From Streptomyces rapamycinicus NRRL 5491 (GTDB taxonomy: Bacteria > Actinomycetota > Actinomycetes > Streptomycetales > Streptomycetaceae), in contig NZ_CP085193.1 of the NCBI RefSeq assembly GCF_024298965.1, positions 9,796,001 through 9,860,000 on the forward strand: DNA of 64,000 nt, written 5' to 3'. Positions 1 through 13,200 of this stretch are shown piece by piece. The notes below the pieces were generated by a model. The model was not told where the DNA came from. It saw nothing but the letters and a program-made list of their open reading frames with translations, and searched no databases. A program made the position numbers and the translations under genes. How positions within the stretch are numbered: the first letter of the stretch is position 1; every line of letters begins with the position of its first letter.

Positions 1-1230
1 GACGCGGGCCTGGTGCTGCTCGATGTCGACGGCCGTCCCGAGTCCGAGGCGATCGCCGACGCGGCCACGGCCACCGGGGAAAGGGAAATCGCCGTGCGCG
101 GCGGGGCCGCTCTGGCGCCGCGGTTGCGACCGATAGCGGCCAGCCGACCGGCCACCGGGCCCGCCCTCGACGGCACGGTCCTGATCACTGGTGGGACCGG
201 AACGCTCGGCGGCCTGGTCGCCCGGCACCTGGTGGACCGGCACAGCGTGCGGGACCTGGTATTGGTCAGCCGTTCCGGACCGGACGCGCCCGGCGCCACC
301 GAACTCGCTGCCGAACTGGAGGCGACCGGCGCACGAGTGCGGATCGTGGCCGCGGACCTGTCCGACCGTGCCGCGGTGGACGCGCTGATGGCGGACACCT
401 CGGATCTGGCCGGTGTGGTGCACGCGGCGGGAGTCGTCGAGGACATGGCGGTGACCTCGCTGGACCCCGCGTCGCTGGACCGGGTGCTGGCGGCCAAGGC
501 GGACGCGGCCAGGCACCTGCACGAGGCCACCGCCGGACGGGACCTGCGGATGTTCGTGCTGTTCTCGTCCCTGTCGGGACTGCTGGGCGGCGCGGGGCAG
601 GCCAACTACGCGGCGGCCAACACCTATCTGGACGCTCTCGCCGCCCACCGGACGGCCCAGGGACTGCCCGCCGTCTCGATCGCCTGGGGCCTGTGGGAGC
701 AGGCCAGCGCCATGACCGGCGCGCTGACCGCCACCGACCGGGCCCGGCTGGCCCGCGTCGGCGGTGTGGCTCTGCCGACCGAGCAGGCACTGGGCTTGCT
801 GGACCGGGCGCTGAGCGCGGGCCGGCCGGTGGTCGCGGCGGGACTGGATGTGGGCGCGGCCCGCGACGCGACCGCGGCCGGGACACCACCGCCGCCGGTG
901 CTGCGTGACGTGGTCCGTGCGCCCCGCCGGTCGGCCGCGGGCGGACAAGGTGCGAGCACCTTCGCCCGCCGCCTGCTGGGCCTGGGCGAAGCCGAACGGT
1001 TGCTCGTCCTGCTGGATCTGGTGCGCGAGCACGCGGCGGTGGTGCTGGGTCACGGTGACGCGAGCGGCGTGGAGTCGGGGCGGGCGTTCCGGGATCTGGG
1101 CTTCGACTCGCTGACAGGGGTGGAGCTGCGTAACCGGTTGGCCGTCGCGGCCGGGTTCGCGCTGCCCGCCACGCTGGTCTTCGACTACCCGACGCCGCAG
1201 GCGCTGGCCGAGTATCTGCTGGCCCAGGTG
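1..1230 (+). other. PKS-A module A (C-terminal part): KR-ACP
   Basis: This is the tail of a module whose KS, AT and any DH or ER lie upstream. The KR NADPH-binding loop GGTGTLGG is coded at about 187-213. The catalytic Lys is at 496 and the Tyr at 607 (QANY). The VED triplet after HAAG keeps the Asp of the B-type signature, and there is no A-type Trp before the Tyr, so a D-configured hydroxyl intermediate is predicted. The ACP (about 1003-1224) has GFDSL with the phosphopantetheine Ser at 1108-1110. Whether the hydroxyl is later removed cannot be seen from this window. Confidence 0.93.
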
Positions 1231-4200
1231 ACCGGTGCGGCCCCGGCCGTCGCCGAGGTCGTTCCGATGTCGCGGTCGGTCGACGAGCCGATCGCGATCG
1301 TGTCGATGGCCTGCCGCTACCCCGGTGGGGTGGCCTCGCCCGAAGACCTGTGGCAACTGGTCGCCCACGGAGTGGACGCGGTCGGCGACTTCCCTGACGA
1401 CCGGGGCTGGGAGACGGAATCGGCCCGATACGCGCGGGTGGGCGGTTTCCTGTCCGGTGCGGCCGACTTCGACGCGGAGTTCTTCGGGATCTCGCCACGT
1501 GAGGCGACGGCGATGGACCCGCAGCAGCGACTCCTGCTCGAAGTGTCCTGGGAAGCCCTGGAGCGTGCGGGCCTGGACCCGGCCGCGATGAGGGGCACGG
1601 ACACCAGTGTCTTCGCGGGCCTGATCGGCCAGGACTACGGTTCCGCGCCGGGCGGTGAGGGGTACCGGCTGACGGGCAAGATGTCGTCCGTGGCGTCGGG
1701 GCGCGTGGCGTACGCGTTCGGCCTGGAGGGTCCGGCGGTGACGGTGGATACGGCGTGTTCGTCGTCGCTGGTGGCGATGCACCTGGCGGCTCAGGCGCTG
1801 CGGAACGGGGAGTGCTCGCTGGCGCTGGCCGGGGGCGTGACGGTGATGGCGACGCCGGAGGTGTTCGCGGAGTTCGCGTTGCAGGGCGGGCTGGCGGCCG
1901 ATGGCCGGTGCAAGCCGTTTTCGGCCGAGGCGGACGGCACCGGCTGGGGTGAGGGCGTCGGGATGCTGGTGCTGGAGCGGCTGTCCGAGGCGCGGCGGCT
2001 CGGGCATCCGGTGCTGGCGGTGCTGCGGGGCAGTGCGATGAACCAGGACGGGGCCAGCAATGGGCTGTCGGCTCCCAACGGTCCGTCCCAGGAGCACGTC
2101 ATTCGCCGGGCCCTGGCCGATGCCCGGCTGACCCCGGGCGATGTGGACGTGGTCGAGGGGCACGGAACCGGGACGGCACTCGGGGACCCGATCGAGGCGC
2201 AGGCGTTGCTGGCGACCTACGGGCAGGACCGGTCGCAGGAGCGCCCGTTGTGGCTGGGGTCGGTGAAGTCGAACATCGGCCACACTTCGGCGGCGGCCGG
2301 CGTGGCCGGTGTGATCAAGATGGTCGAGGCGATGCGGCACGAGACGCTGCCGCCGACGCTGCACGCGAGTGAGGCGTCGCCGCATGTGGACTGGTCGGCG
2401 GGGGACGTACGGCTGCTGACCGAGGTTCAGCCATGGGCGTCCGATGGGCGGCCGCGGCGGGCGGGGGTGTCGTCGTTCGGGATCAGCGGCACCAACGCAC
2501 ACGTGATCCTGGAGCAGGCTCCCGCTGAGCCGGTTGCGGCTCCGACGGCGGAGCCGGTGGTAACTGGCGGTGTGGTGCCGTGGGTGTTGTCGGCGCGGTC
2601 GGATGCGGCGCTGCGGGCGCTGGCCGACCGGCTGGCGTCGGTTGTCCCGGCCGGGGCGGGGATCGCGGATGTGGCAGGGGCGCTGGCGGCGTCGAGAGCT
2701 GGCCTGGAGTTCCGTGCGGTGGCGCTGGGCGCTGACCGTGAGGAGCTTGAGCGGGGTCTGGCGGCGGTGGAGCCGTCCGAGGCGCGGACGCGGGGCCGGG
2801 TGGCGTGGGTGTTCCCGGGTCAGGGGTCGCAGTGGAGTGGTATGGGGCGTGAGTTGGCGGAGTGTTCGCCGGTGTTCGCGGGTGTGCTGGATGAGGTGTG
2901 TGTGGTGGCGGATCCGTTGTTGGGTCGTTCGCTGCGGGAGGTGATGTTCTCGGGGGCTGAGGTGCATCAGACGGCGTTCACGCAGGTTGCGGTGTTTGCG
3001 TTTGAGGCTGGTTTGGCGGCGGTGGCGCGGGCTGTGGGTCTGGAGCCTGATTTTGTGGCTGGTCATTCGGTTGGTGAGGTGACGGCGGCGTATGTGGCGG
3101 GTGCGGTGTCGCTTGAGGATGCGGTGCGGTTGTTGGTGGTGCGGGGTGGGTTGATGCAGGCGTTGCCGTCGGGTGGGGCGATGGCTGCGATCCAGGCTGG
3201 CGAGCATGAGGTGGATCTCTCCGGTCTGGAGGACCGGGTCGCGGTGGCGGCGGTGAACAGTTCGTCGGCGGTGGTGCTTTCCGGTGAACGGGAAGGTGTC
3301 GAGGAGGCGGTGGGCCGCCTGGCGGGTCGGAAGGTGCATTGGCTGGAGGTCAGTCACGCGTTCCACTCTCCGTTGATGCGCCCGATCGCCGATGAGCTCG
3401 TGGAGGTGGTGTCGGGGATTCGGTTCTCCGAGCCGCGGGTGCCGTTGGTGTCGGCGGTGACCGGGGTCGTGGTGGGCGCTGAGGTGCTGGGTGACCCGGG
3501 CTATTGGATGGAGCAGGCGATCGGCACGGTCCGGTTCCACGACGCGGTCCGTTATCTGCATGAGCGTGGCGCGGCCGGGTTCCTGGAGGTTGGCCCGGAT
3601 CGGGTCCTGTCGTCTGTGGTCCATGACGGTGGGGCGCAGGTGTGGGCGGCGAGCCTGGCCGAGCGTGATGACGCGGGGGCGCGTCGACTGCTGGCGGGTC
3701 TGGCCGAGGCGTGGACTCATGGCGCGGCGGTGGACTGGACGCGTCTGGTCCCCCAGGGCAGCCTGGTCACCCTGCCGACGTATCCGTTCCAGCACCGCCG
3801 GTACTGGGCATCGGGCGGCGCGACGGGTCGGGGCAGTGCCGGGCATCCGTTGTTGGACAGTGCGGTGCGGCTGGCCGAGGATGCGGGCTGGGTGTTGTCG
3901 GGCCGGGTGTCGTCCGCGACGAGTCCGTGGCTGGCCGACCATGCGGTGTCGGGGACGGTGCTGGTGCCGGGCGCGGCGTTGGCGGAGTTGGTGTTGCACG
4001 CCGGTGACCGGGCCGGATTGCCCGCCATCGGGGAGATCACCTTCGAGCAGCCGCTGGTGCTCAACGGCAGCCCGGTCGATCTGCAGGTGTCGGTCGAGGG
4101 TGGCCAGGCGGCCGTGTTCTCCCGTTCCGGGGAGCAGTGGACCCGGCACGCCAGCGCGACCCTGGCCGACCCGAGCGGGACGGTCGCGACCCTGGACGGG

Positions 4201-7200
4201 CCGTGGCCCCCGGAAGGCGTGCAGCCGCTGCCCCTTGATGACGCTTACGAGGTCATGGCGGCTCGCGGATACGAGTACGGGCCGATGTTCCGTGGTCTGC
4301 AGGCGGCTTGGCGGCTCGGCGAGGATCTGTACGCCGAGGTCGAACTGCCCGCCGGCGATACCCAGGACGGGTTCGCGATCCACCCGGCTCTCCTGGACGC
4401 CGCGCTGCACGTCCTGATCGCCGCCGCCGAGGACGGTGACCAAATCGGGTTGCCGTTCGCGTGGCGGGATGTGCGGTTGCACGCGACCGGGGCGTCGGCG
4501 CTGCGGGTGCGGTTGAGCCCGGCCGGGTCGGATGCGTTTTCTCTGCTGGCTGTTGACGGTGAGGGTCAGCCGGTGGTGTCGGCGGCGGCCATGGTTTCCC
4601 GTCCGGCCGACACCGGCCAGCTCACCCGCTCCGGCACGGGGGCGGGGCTGCTGTCCCTGGAATGGGCGCCGTTGAGTCTCGGATCGGCTTCGGAGCAGGT
4701 CTGGGTGCGGGTGGGCCCGGAGTTGGATCTGCCTGAGGTGGCGGACGAGCCGGTGCTTGTGTGGGCGGAGCCGGTGGATCTGCCCGCGGCGCTGGCGCTG
4801 GTGCAAGCGTGGTTGGGGGCTGCGTATCCGGCGGGGTCGCGGCTGGTGGTCCGTACCCGTGACGCGGTCGCGGCTGCTGTGGGTGACACCGTGGCTGGTT
4901 TGACGGGGTCCGGTGTCTGGGGTCTGGTGCGGTCGGCGATGGCCGAGCACCCCGACGCGGGTCTGGTGTTGCTGGACGACGATGGCCGCCCCGAACCCGC
5001 TGAGCCGGGGACCGTTGCCGCCGCCCTGGCGACGGGGGAAAGGGAACTGGCATTGCGGGCGGGTGCCGTGTTCGTGCCTCGACTGCGCCCGGTTCCGGGC
5101 GGGTTGGAACTCCCGCAGGGTCCGGGGGCGTGGCGCTTGGAGTGGGCTGCTGGCGGTGATCTGGACGAGGTGCGGGTGGTTTCGGCCCCGGACGCCGAGC
5201 GGCCGCTGGGGGCGTACGAGGTGCGGGTCGCGGTCCGTGCGAACGGAGTGAACTTCCGCGATGTGCTGAAGGGCCTGGACATGCTCCCCGCCGATGCCCG
5301 GCAACCGGGTGGCGAGGGTGCCGGGGTCGTGGTCGAGGTCGGCCCTGGGGTGGACGGTCTGGTGCCCGGCACGCGGGTGATGGGACTGTTCCCGTGGTTC
5401 GGATCGCTCGCGGTGGCCGACGCGCGGCTGATGGTGCCGGTCCCGGACGGGTGGAGCGATGCCGAGGCGGCGGCAGCGCCGATCGCGTACCTGACCGCTT
5501 ATCACGCGCTGTTCGATCTGGGCCGGGTGCGCTCAGGGGATCGGGTGCTGATCCACGCGGCGTCGGGCGGGGTCGGCATGGCGGCGGTCCGGCTGGCTTT
5601 GGCGGCTGGGGCGGAGGTGTTCGCGACGGCGAGCCCGCCGAAGCAGGCGGCGGTGGCTGAGCTGGGCGTGACGCACCTCGCTTCTTCGCGTACGGCGGAT
5701 TTCGCGAGTGAGTTCGGCCAGGTCGACGTCGTGCTCAACTCGTTGACCGGGGAGTTCCTGGACGCCTCGCTGGGGATGTTGGCCGAGGGTGGCCGGTTCG
5801 TGGAGCTGGGCAAGATCGATATCCGTGATCCGCGCCAGGTGCCGTTCGATCTGGGGGACTTGGATCCGGACCGGATTGCCGCGATGTGGCAGCGGGTTCT
5901 GGAGACGGCCGTGCCGTTGCCGGTGACGGTGTTTCCGGCCGCTCAGGCGGGTGCGGCGTTGCGGTTCATGAGTCAGGCCCGGCATGTGGGCAAGATCGTG
6001 CTGCGCCTGCCCGGTGTGGGTGATGGTGCGGTGTTGATCACCGGTGGCACCGGCACGTTGGGTGGTCTGGTCGCCGAGCATCTGGTGGACCGGTACGGTG
6101 TGCGGGAGTTGGTGCTGGCCAGTCGGTCGGGGCCGGAGGCCCCCGGGGCCGATGAGCTCGCGGCCGGGTTGGAGGCGCTCGGGGCGCGGGTGCGGATCGT
6201 GGCGGTGGACCTGTCGCAGCGTTCCGTGGTGGACGCGTTGGTGGCGGATATCCCGGGTCTGGCCGGGGTGGTGCACGCGGCCGGGGTGTTGCAGGACGCT
6301 CCGGTGACGTCGTTGACCGGCGAGTCGTTGGATCGGGTGGTGGCCGCTAAGGCGGAGGCCGCCTGGCATCTGCACGAGGCGACGCGGGGTCTGGACCTGC
6401 GGATGTTCGTGCTGTTCTCGTCCCTGTCCGGACTGCTGGGCGGTGCGGGACAGGGCAACTACGCGGCGGCCAACACCTGCCTGGACGCCCTCGCCGCGCA
6501 CCGGACGGCCCTCGGACTGCCGGCGGTGTCGATCGCCTGGGGCCTGTGGGAGCAGTCGAGTGGCATGACCGGCACGCTGACCGAGGCGGACCGGGCGCGG
6601 CTGGCCCGTGGCGGCGGTGTGGCGCTGCCGACCGAGCAGGCGCTGCGGCTGCTGGACGCGGCCGTGGCCGGTGGCGAGCCGGTGGTGGCGGCCGGGCTTG
6701 ACGTGGGCGCGGTCCGCGATGCGGTCACCGTCGGCTACGCGCTGCCGTCGGTGCTGGGCGATCTGGTCCGTGTGCCCCGCCCGGCCGCCGCGGCCGCACA
6801 GCGCGGGGGCACCCTCGCCCGCCGACTGGCCGGTCTGGGCGAGGCCGAGCGGTCGCATGTCCTGCTGGATCTGGTACGCGAACACGCCGCCGCCGTTCTC
6901 GGCCACGGTGATGTGGGCGGCGTGGAGTCGGGGCGGGCGTTCCGGGATCTGGGCTTCGACTCGCTTACGGCGGTGGAGCTGCGTAACCGGCTGGCTGTGG
7001 CGGCCGGGTTCGCGTTGCCGGCCACGCTGGTCTTCGACTACCCCACACCGCAGGTGCTGGCCGAGTATCTGCTGGCCCAGGTGACCGGCGCGGCCGCGGC
7101 CACGCCGACGACAGTCGTCACGGAGAGGGTGCCGACGGGAGAGCCGATCGCAGTGGTTTCGATGGCGTGCCGCTACCCCGGTGGGGTGGCCTCGCCGGAG

Positions 7201-10200
7201 GATCTGTGGCGGCTGGTCTCCGACGGCGTTGACGCGGTCGGTGACTTCCCGGCCGACCGCGGCTGGGAGACCGAGTCGGCCGGATACGCGCGGGTGGGCG
7301 GTTTCCTGTCCGGTGCCGCCGACTTCGATGCCGGGTTCTTCGGGATTTCGCCGCGTGAGGCGGTGGCGATGGATCCGCAGCAGCGGCTGCTGCTGGAGGT
7401 GTCCTGGGAAGCGCTGGAACGCGCGGGCCTGGACCCCTCGGAGTTGCGCGGCTCCGACACCGGGGTCTTCGCCGGACTATCCGCCCAGGACTACGGTTCC
7501 GCGCTCGCTACCCAACGAGCGGCTGAGGGTTACTGGCTGACGGGGAACACGCCGAGCGTGGCGTCGGGCCGGGTGTCGTATGCGCTGGGCCTGGAAGGTC
7601 CGGCGGTGACGGTGGATACGGCGTGTTCGTCGTCGCTGGTGGCGATGCACCTGGCGGCGCAGGCGCTGCGGAACGGGGAGTGCTCGCTGGCGCTGGCCGG
7701 GGGCGTGACGGTGATGGCGACGCCGGTGATGTTCGCGGAGTTCGCGTTGCAGGGCGGGCTGGCGGCCGATGGCCGGTGCAAGCCGTTTTCGGCCGAGGCG
7801 GACGGCACCGGCTGGGGTGAGGGTGTCGGTGTGGTGGTGCTGGAGCGTTTGTCGGAGGCGCGGCGGCTCGGGCATCCGGTCTTGGCGGTGCTGCGGGGCA
7901 GTGCGGTGAACCAGGACGGTGCGTCCAACGGTCTGTCGGCGCCGAACGGTCCGTCGCAGGAACGGGTGATTCGCCGGGCGCTGGCCGATGCCCGGCTGAC
8001 CCCGGCTGATGTGGACGCGGTCGAGGCGCACGGGACAGGGACGACGCTCGGGGACCCGATCGAGGCGCAGGTACTGCTGGCCGCCTACGGGGAGGAGCGA
8101 TCCGAGAAGCGGCCGTTGTGGCTCGGGTCGGTGAAGTCCAACATCGGCCACACTCAGGCGGCGGCCGGTGTCGCCGGTGTGATCAAGATGGTCGAGGCAA
8201 TGCGGCGCGGGGTGCTCCCGGCGACGCTGCACGCGAGTGAGGCGTCGCCGCATGTGGACTGGTCGATCGGCGATGTACGGCTGCTGACCGAGGCGCAGGA
8301 ATGGGAGCCGGCGGACCACCCCCGGCGCGCGGGCGTATCCGCGTTCGGGATCAGCGGCACGAACGCACATGTGATCCTTGAAGAAGCTCCCGCTGAGCCG
8401 GTTGTGGCTCCGTCGGCGGAGCCGGTGGTGACCGGTGGTGTGGTGCCGTGGGTGCTGTCGGCCCGCTCGGCTCCGGGGCTGGCGGCGTTGGCCGGGCGGC
8501 TGTCCTCGGATGTCCCGGCCGGGGCCGACATCGCGGATGTGGCGGGGTCGCTGGCGCGGGGCCGGGCTGGTCTGGAGTTCCGGGCGGTGGCGCTGGGCGC
8601 TGACCGTGAGGAGCTTGAGCGGGGTCTGGCGGTCGTGGAGGCGGCTGGACCGGCGACCGGCGGTCCGGTGGCGTGGGTGTTCCCGGGTCAGGGGTCGCAG
8701 TGGGCTGGTATGGGGCGTGAGTTGGCGGAGTGTTCGCCGGTGTTCGCGGGTGTGTTGGATGAGGTGTGTGTGGTGGCGGATCCGTTGTTGGGTCGTTCGC
8801 TGCGGGAGGTGATGTTCTCGGGGGTCGAGGTGCATCAGACGGCGTTCACGCAGGTTGCGGTGTTTGCGTTTGAGGCTGGTTTGGCGGCGGTGGCGCGGGC
8901 TGTGGGTCTGGAGCCTGATTTTGTGGCTGGTCATTCGGTTGGTGAGGTGACGGCGGCGTATGTGGCGGGTGCGGTGTCGCTTGAGGATGCGGTGCGGTTG
9001 TTGGTGGTGCGGGGTGGGTTGATGCAGGCGTTGCCGTCGGGTGGGGCGATGGCTGCGATCCAGGCTGGCGAGCATGAGGTGGATCTCTCCGGTCTGGGGG
9101 ACCGGGTCGCGGTGGCGGCGGTGAACAGTTCGTCGGCGGTGGTGCTCTCCGGTGACCGGGGAGCGGTTGAGGATGCGATAGGGCGGCTGCCGGGTCGGAA
9201 GGTGCATTGGCTGGAGGTCAGCCATGCGTTCCATTCGCCGTTGATGCGGCCGATTGCCGATGAGCTCGCGCGCGTAGTGGCGGGGATCCGGTTCGCTGAG
9301 CCGCGGGTCCCGCTGGTCTCGGCGGTCACCGGTGCCGTCGCCGGTGTGGATGTGCTGGGGGACCCGGGGCATTGGGTGGAGCAGGCGGTAGGCACGGTCC
9401 GGTTCCATGACGTGGTCCGTTATCTGCATGAGCGTGGCGCGGCCGGGTTCTTGGAGGTTGGCCCGGATCGGGTCCTGTCGTCTGTGGTCCATGACGGTGG
9501 GGGACAGGTGTGGGCGGCCGGTCTGGCCGAGCGTGATGATGCGGGGGCGCGTCGTCTGTTGGCGGGTCTGGCTGAGGCGTGGACTCATGGCGCGGGGGTG
9601 GACTGGACGCGTTTGGTTCCGGTCGGTCGTCGGGTGGTGTTGCCGACGTATCCGTTCCAGCATCGTCGTTTTTGGGCGTCGGGTGTTGGGGCGGGTCGGG
9701 GTGGTGTCGGGCATCCGTTGTTGGACAGTGCGGTGCGGCTGGCTGAGGATGCGGGCTGGGTGTTGTCGGGGCGGGTGTCGGCGGGGACGAGTCCGTGGCT
9801 GGCTGACCATGCGGTGTCGGGGGCGGTGCTGGTTCCTGGTGCGGCGCTGGCGGAGTTGGTGTTGCACGCCGGGGATCGGGCTGGGCTGTCGGCGGTGGGG
9901 GAGATCACCTTTGAGCAGCCGTTGGTGCTCGAAGGCAGCGGCCCGGTTGATGTGCAGGTGTCGGTCGAGGGCGGTCAGGCGGCCGTGTTCTCCCGTACTG
10001 GGGAGCAGTGGACCCGGCATGCGACCGCGACCCTGGCCGACCCGGCCGGGACGGTGCAAGGTCTGGACGGGCAGTGGCCCCCGGCCGGGGCACAGGCCCT
10101 CCCGGTCGGCGATGTCTACGAGGTCATGGTCGGTCGCGGGTATGAGTACGGGCCGGCGTTCCGGGGTCTGCAGGCGGCTTGGCGGCTCGGCGAGGATCTG

Positions 10201-13200
10201 TACGCCGAGGTCGAGCTGCCCGCCGAAGATACCCAGGACGGGTTCGCGATCCACCCGGCTCTCCTGGATGCCGCTCTGCACGTGGTGATCGTGGCCGCGG
10301 AGTACGATCACGGGGTGCGGTTGCCGTTCGCGTGGCGGGATGTGCGGTTGCATGCGACCGGGGCGTCGGCGCTGCGGGTGCGGTTGAGCCCGGCCGGTCC
10401 GGACGCTGTCTCTCTGTTGGCCGTTGATGGTGAGGGTCAACCGGTGGTGTCGGCGGCGGCGATGATTTCCCGCCCGGCCGACGCCAGCCAGCTTGCCGGG
10501 CCCGGCACGGGCGCGGGGCTGCTGTCGCTGGAATGGGCGCCGTTGAGCCTGGGATCGGCTTCGGAGCAGGCCTGGGTGCGGGTGGGCCCGGAGCTGGATC
10601 TGCCTGAGGCGGCGGACGAGCCGGTGCTTGTGTGGGCGGAGCCGGTGGATCTGCCCGGGGCGCTGGCGCTGGTGCAGGCGTGGTTGGGCGCGGGTTACCC
10701 GGCGGGGTCGCGGCTGGCGGTCCGTACCCGTGAGGCGGTTGCTGCGGCCGAGGGTGACATGGTCGCTGGGCTGGAGTCGTCGGGTGTGTGGGGGCTGGTG
10801 CGTTCGGCGCAGTCCGAGCATCCGGATGCGGGTCTGGTGCTGCTCGACGATGACGGCGGCCCCGAGTCCGCCGAATTCCTCGGCGCCGCCCTGGCCACCG
10901 GGGAGAAAGAGATCGCGTTGCGGGCGGGGGTGGTGCTGGTGCCCCGCCTGCGTGCGATCTCGGGTGGGTTGGAGTTGCCGACCGGTCCGGGGGCGTGGCG
11001 GTTGGAGTGGGCTGCTGGCGGTGACCTGGACGGGGTGCGGGCGGTGCCGGTGCCGGACGCCGAGCGGCCGCTGGGGGCGTACGAGGTGCGGGTCGCGGTC
11101 CGCGCCACCGGGGTGAACTTCCGCGATGTGCTGAAGGGCCTGGACATGCTCCCCGCCGATGCCCGGCAACCGGGTGGCGAGGGTGCCGGGGTCGTGGTCG
11201 AGGTCGGCCCTGGGGTGGACGGTCTGGTGCCCGGCACGCGGGTGATGGGGTTGTTCCCGTGGTTCGGCCCGCTGGCGGTGGTCGATGCACGGCTGATGGT
11301 GCCGGTCCCGGACGCGTGGAGCGATGCCGAGGCGGCGGCAGCGCCGATCGCGTATCTGACCGCGTATCACGCGTTGTTCGATCTGGGTGGGGTGCGGTCG
11401 GGGGATCGGGTGCTGATTCATGCTGCGGCCGGTGGTGTGGGTATGGCGGCGGTGCATCTGGCTTTGGCGGCTGGGGCGGAGGTGTTCGCGACGGCGAGTG
11501 AGGCCAAGCAGGCGGCGGTGGCCGAGCTGGGCGTGACCCGTATCGCTTCTTCGCGTACGACGGACTTCGCCGATGAGTTCGGTCAGGTTGATGTGGTGTT
11601 GAACTCGTTGACCGGGGAGTTCCTGGACGCCTCGCTGGGGATGTTGGCCGAGGGTGGCCGGTTCGTGGAGCTGGGCAAGATCGATATCCGTGATCCGCGC
11701 CAGGTGCCGTTCGATCTGGGGGACTTGGATCCGGAGCGGATTGCCGCGATGTGGCAGCGGGTTCTGGAGACGGCCGTGCCGTTGCCGGTGACGGTGTTCC
11801 CGGCGGTTCAGGCGGGTGCGGCGTTGCGGTTCATGAGTCAGGCCCGGCATGTGGGCAAGATCGTGCTGCGCCTGCCCGGTGTGGGTGATGGTGCGGTGTT
11901 GATCACCGGTGGCACCGGGACGTTGGGCGGTTTGGTGGCCCGGCATCTGGTGGACCGGCATGGTGTGCGGGAGTTGGTGCTGGCCAGTCGGTCGGGGCCG
12001 GAGGCCCCCGGGGCCGATGAGCTCGCGGCCGGGTTGGAGGCGCTCGGGGCGCGGGTGCGGGTCGTGGCGGCGGATCTGTCTGATCGGGCCGCGGTGGACG
12101 CGCTGGTTGCCGGTATTCCGGGTCTGGCCGGGGTGGTGCACGCGGCCGGGGTGCTGCAGGACGGCCCCGTGACGTCGTTGACCGGGGAGTCGCTGGACCG
12201 GGTGGTGTCGGCCAAGGCGGAGGCCGCCTGGCATTTGCATGAGGCGACCGTCGGCCGGGATCTGCGGATGTTCGTGTTGTTCTCGTCCCTGGCCGGGCTG
12301 CTCGGGAACCCGGGGCAGGGTAACTATGCGGCGGCCAACACCTATCTGGACGCCCTCGCCGCGCACCGGACCGAGCTTGGCTTGCCCGCCGTGTCGATCG
12401 CCTGGGGCCTGTGGGACCAGTCGAGTGGCATGACCGGCACGCTGACCGAGACGGACCGGGCGCGGTTGGCGCGTGGCGGCGGTGTGCTGCTGGGTACCGA
12501 GCAGGCGCTGGGCCTGCTGGACCGGGCGTTGAGTATCGGTCGGCCGGTGGTGGCGGCGGGCTTGGACGTGACTGCGGTCCGGGGTGTGATCGCCGCCGGG
12601 ACGCCGGTATCGACGGTGCTGCTCGGCCTGGGCCGTGCGCCACGTCGCGCCATCGCGGCCGCCGCAGGCTCTACCAGTGCGTTGGCCCGTCGGCTCGGTG
12701 GTCTGGGTGAGGCTGAGCGGTCCCTTGTTCTGCTGGAGTTGGTGCGTGAGCACGCTGCTGTGGTTCTCGGTCATGGTGATGGCGAGGGCGCGGGGGTTCC
12801 GGCTGATCGGGCGTTCCGGGATCTGGGTTTTGATTCGCTGACGGCGGTGGAGTTGCGTAACCGGCTGGCGGCGGCGTCCGGGCTGACGCTCCCGGCCACG
12901 TTGGTCTTCGACTATCCGACGCCGCGGGTGCTGGCCGAGTATCTGGTGGCCCAGGTGACCGGCGCGGCCCCGGCCGCGGTGAAGGCCGCTCCGGCCCCGG
13001 TGCCCGTACTCGGTGGTCTTGACGAGGTCGAGGCGGCGCTCGCCGGGCTGGGGGCGGACGACGCGGCGCTGCGTGACGAGGTGCGCAACCGGCTGAAGGC
13101 GCTGCTGTGGCGGCTTGACGATCACGACAAGCCGGACGAGACAAGCATGGCGGACCACATCATGTCCGCGAGCATCGATCAGGTGATCCAGCTCGTCGCC

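Noticed and set aside
13..15. GTG at 13 as start codon of PKS-A
   Set aside because: The frame is open to base 1 and encodes the conserved inside of a KR domain on both sides of the GTG, with no ribosome-binding site and no docking helix.
2870..3200. Mobile element insertion to explain the G/T-ending codon patch
   Set aside because: The patch is an intact AT domain in frame, with no terminal repeats or transposase; the codon pattern is shared by all malonyl AT copies.
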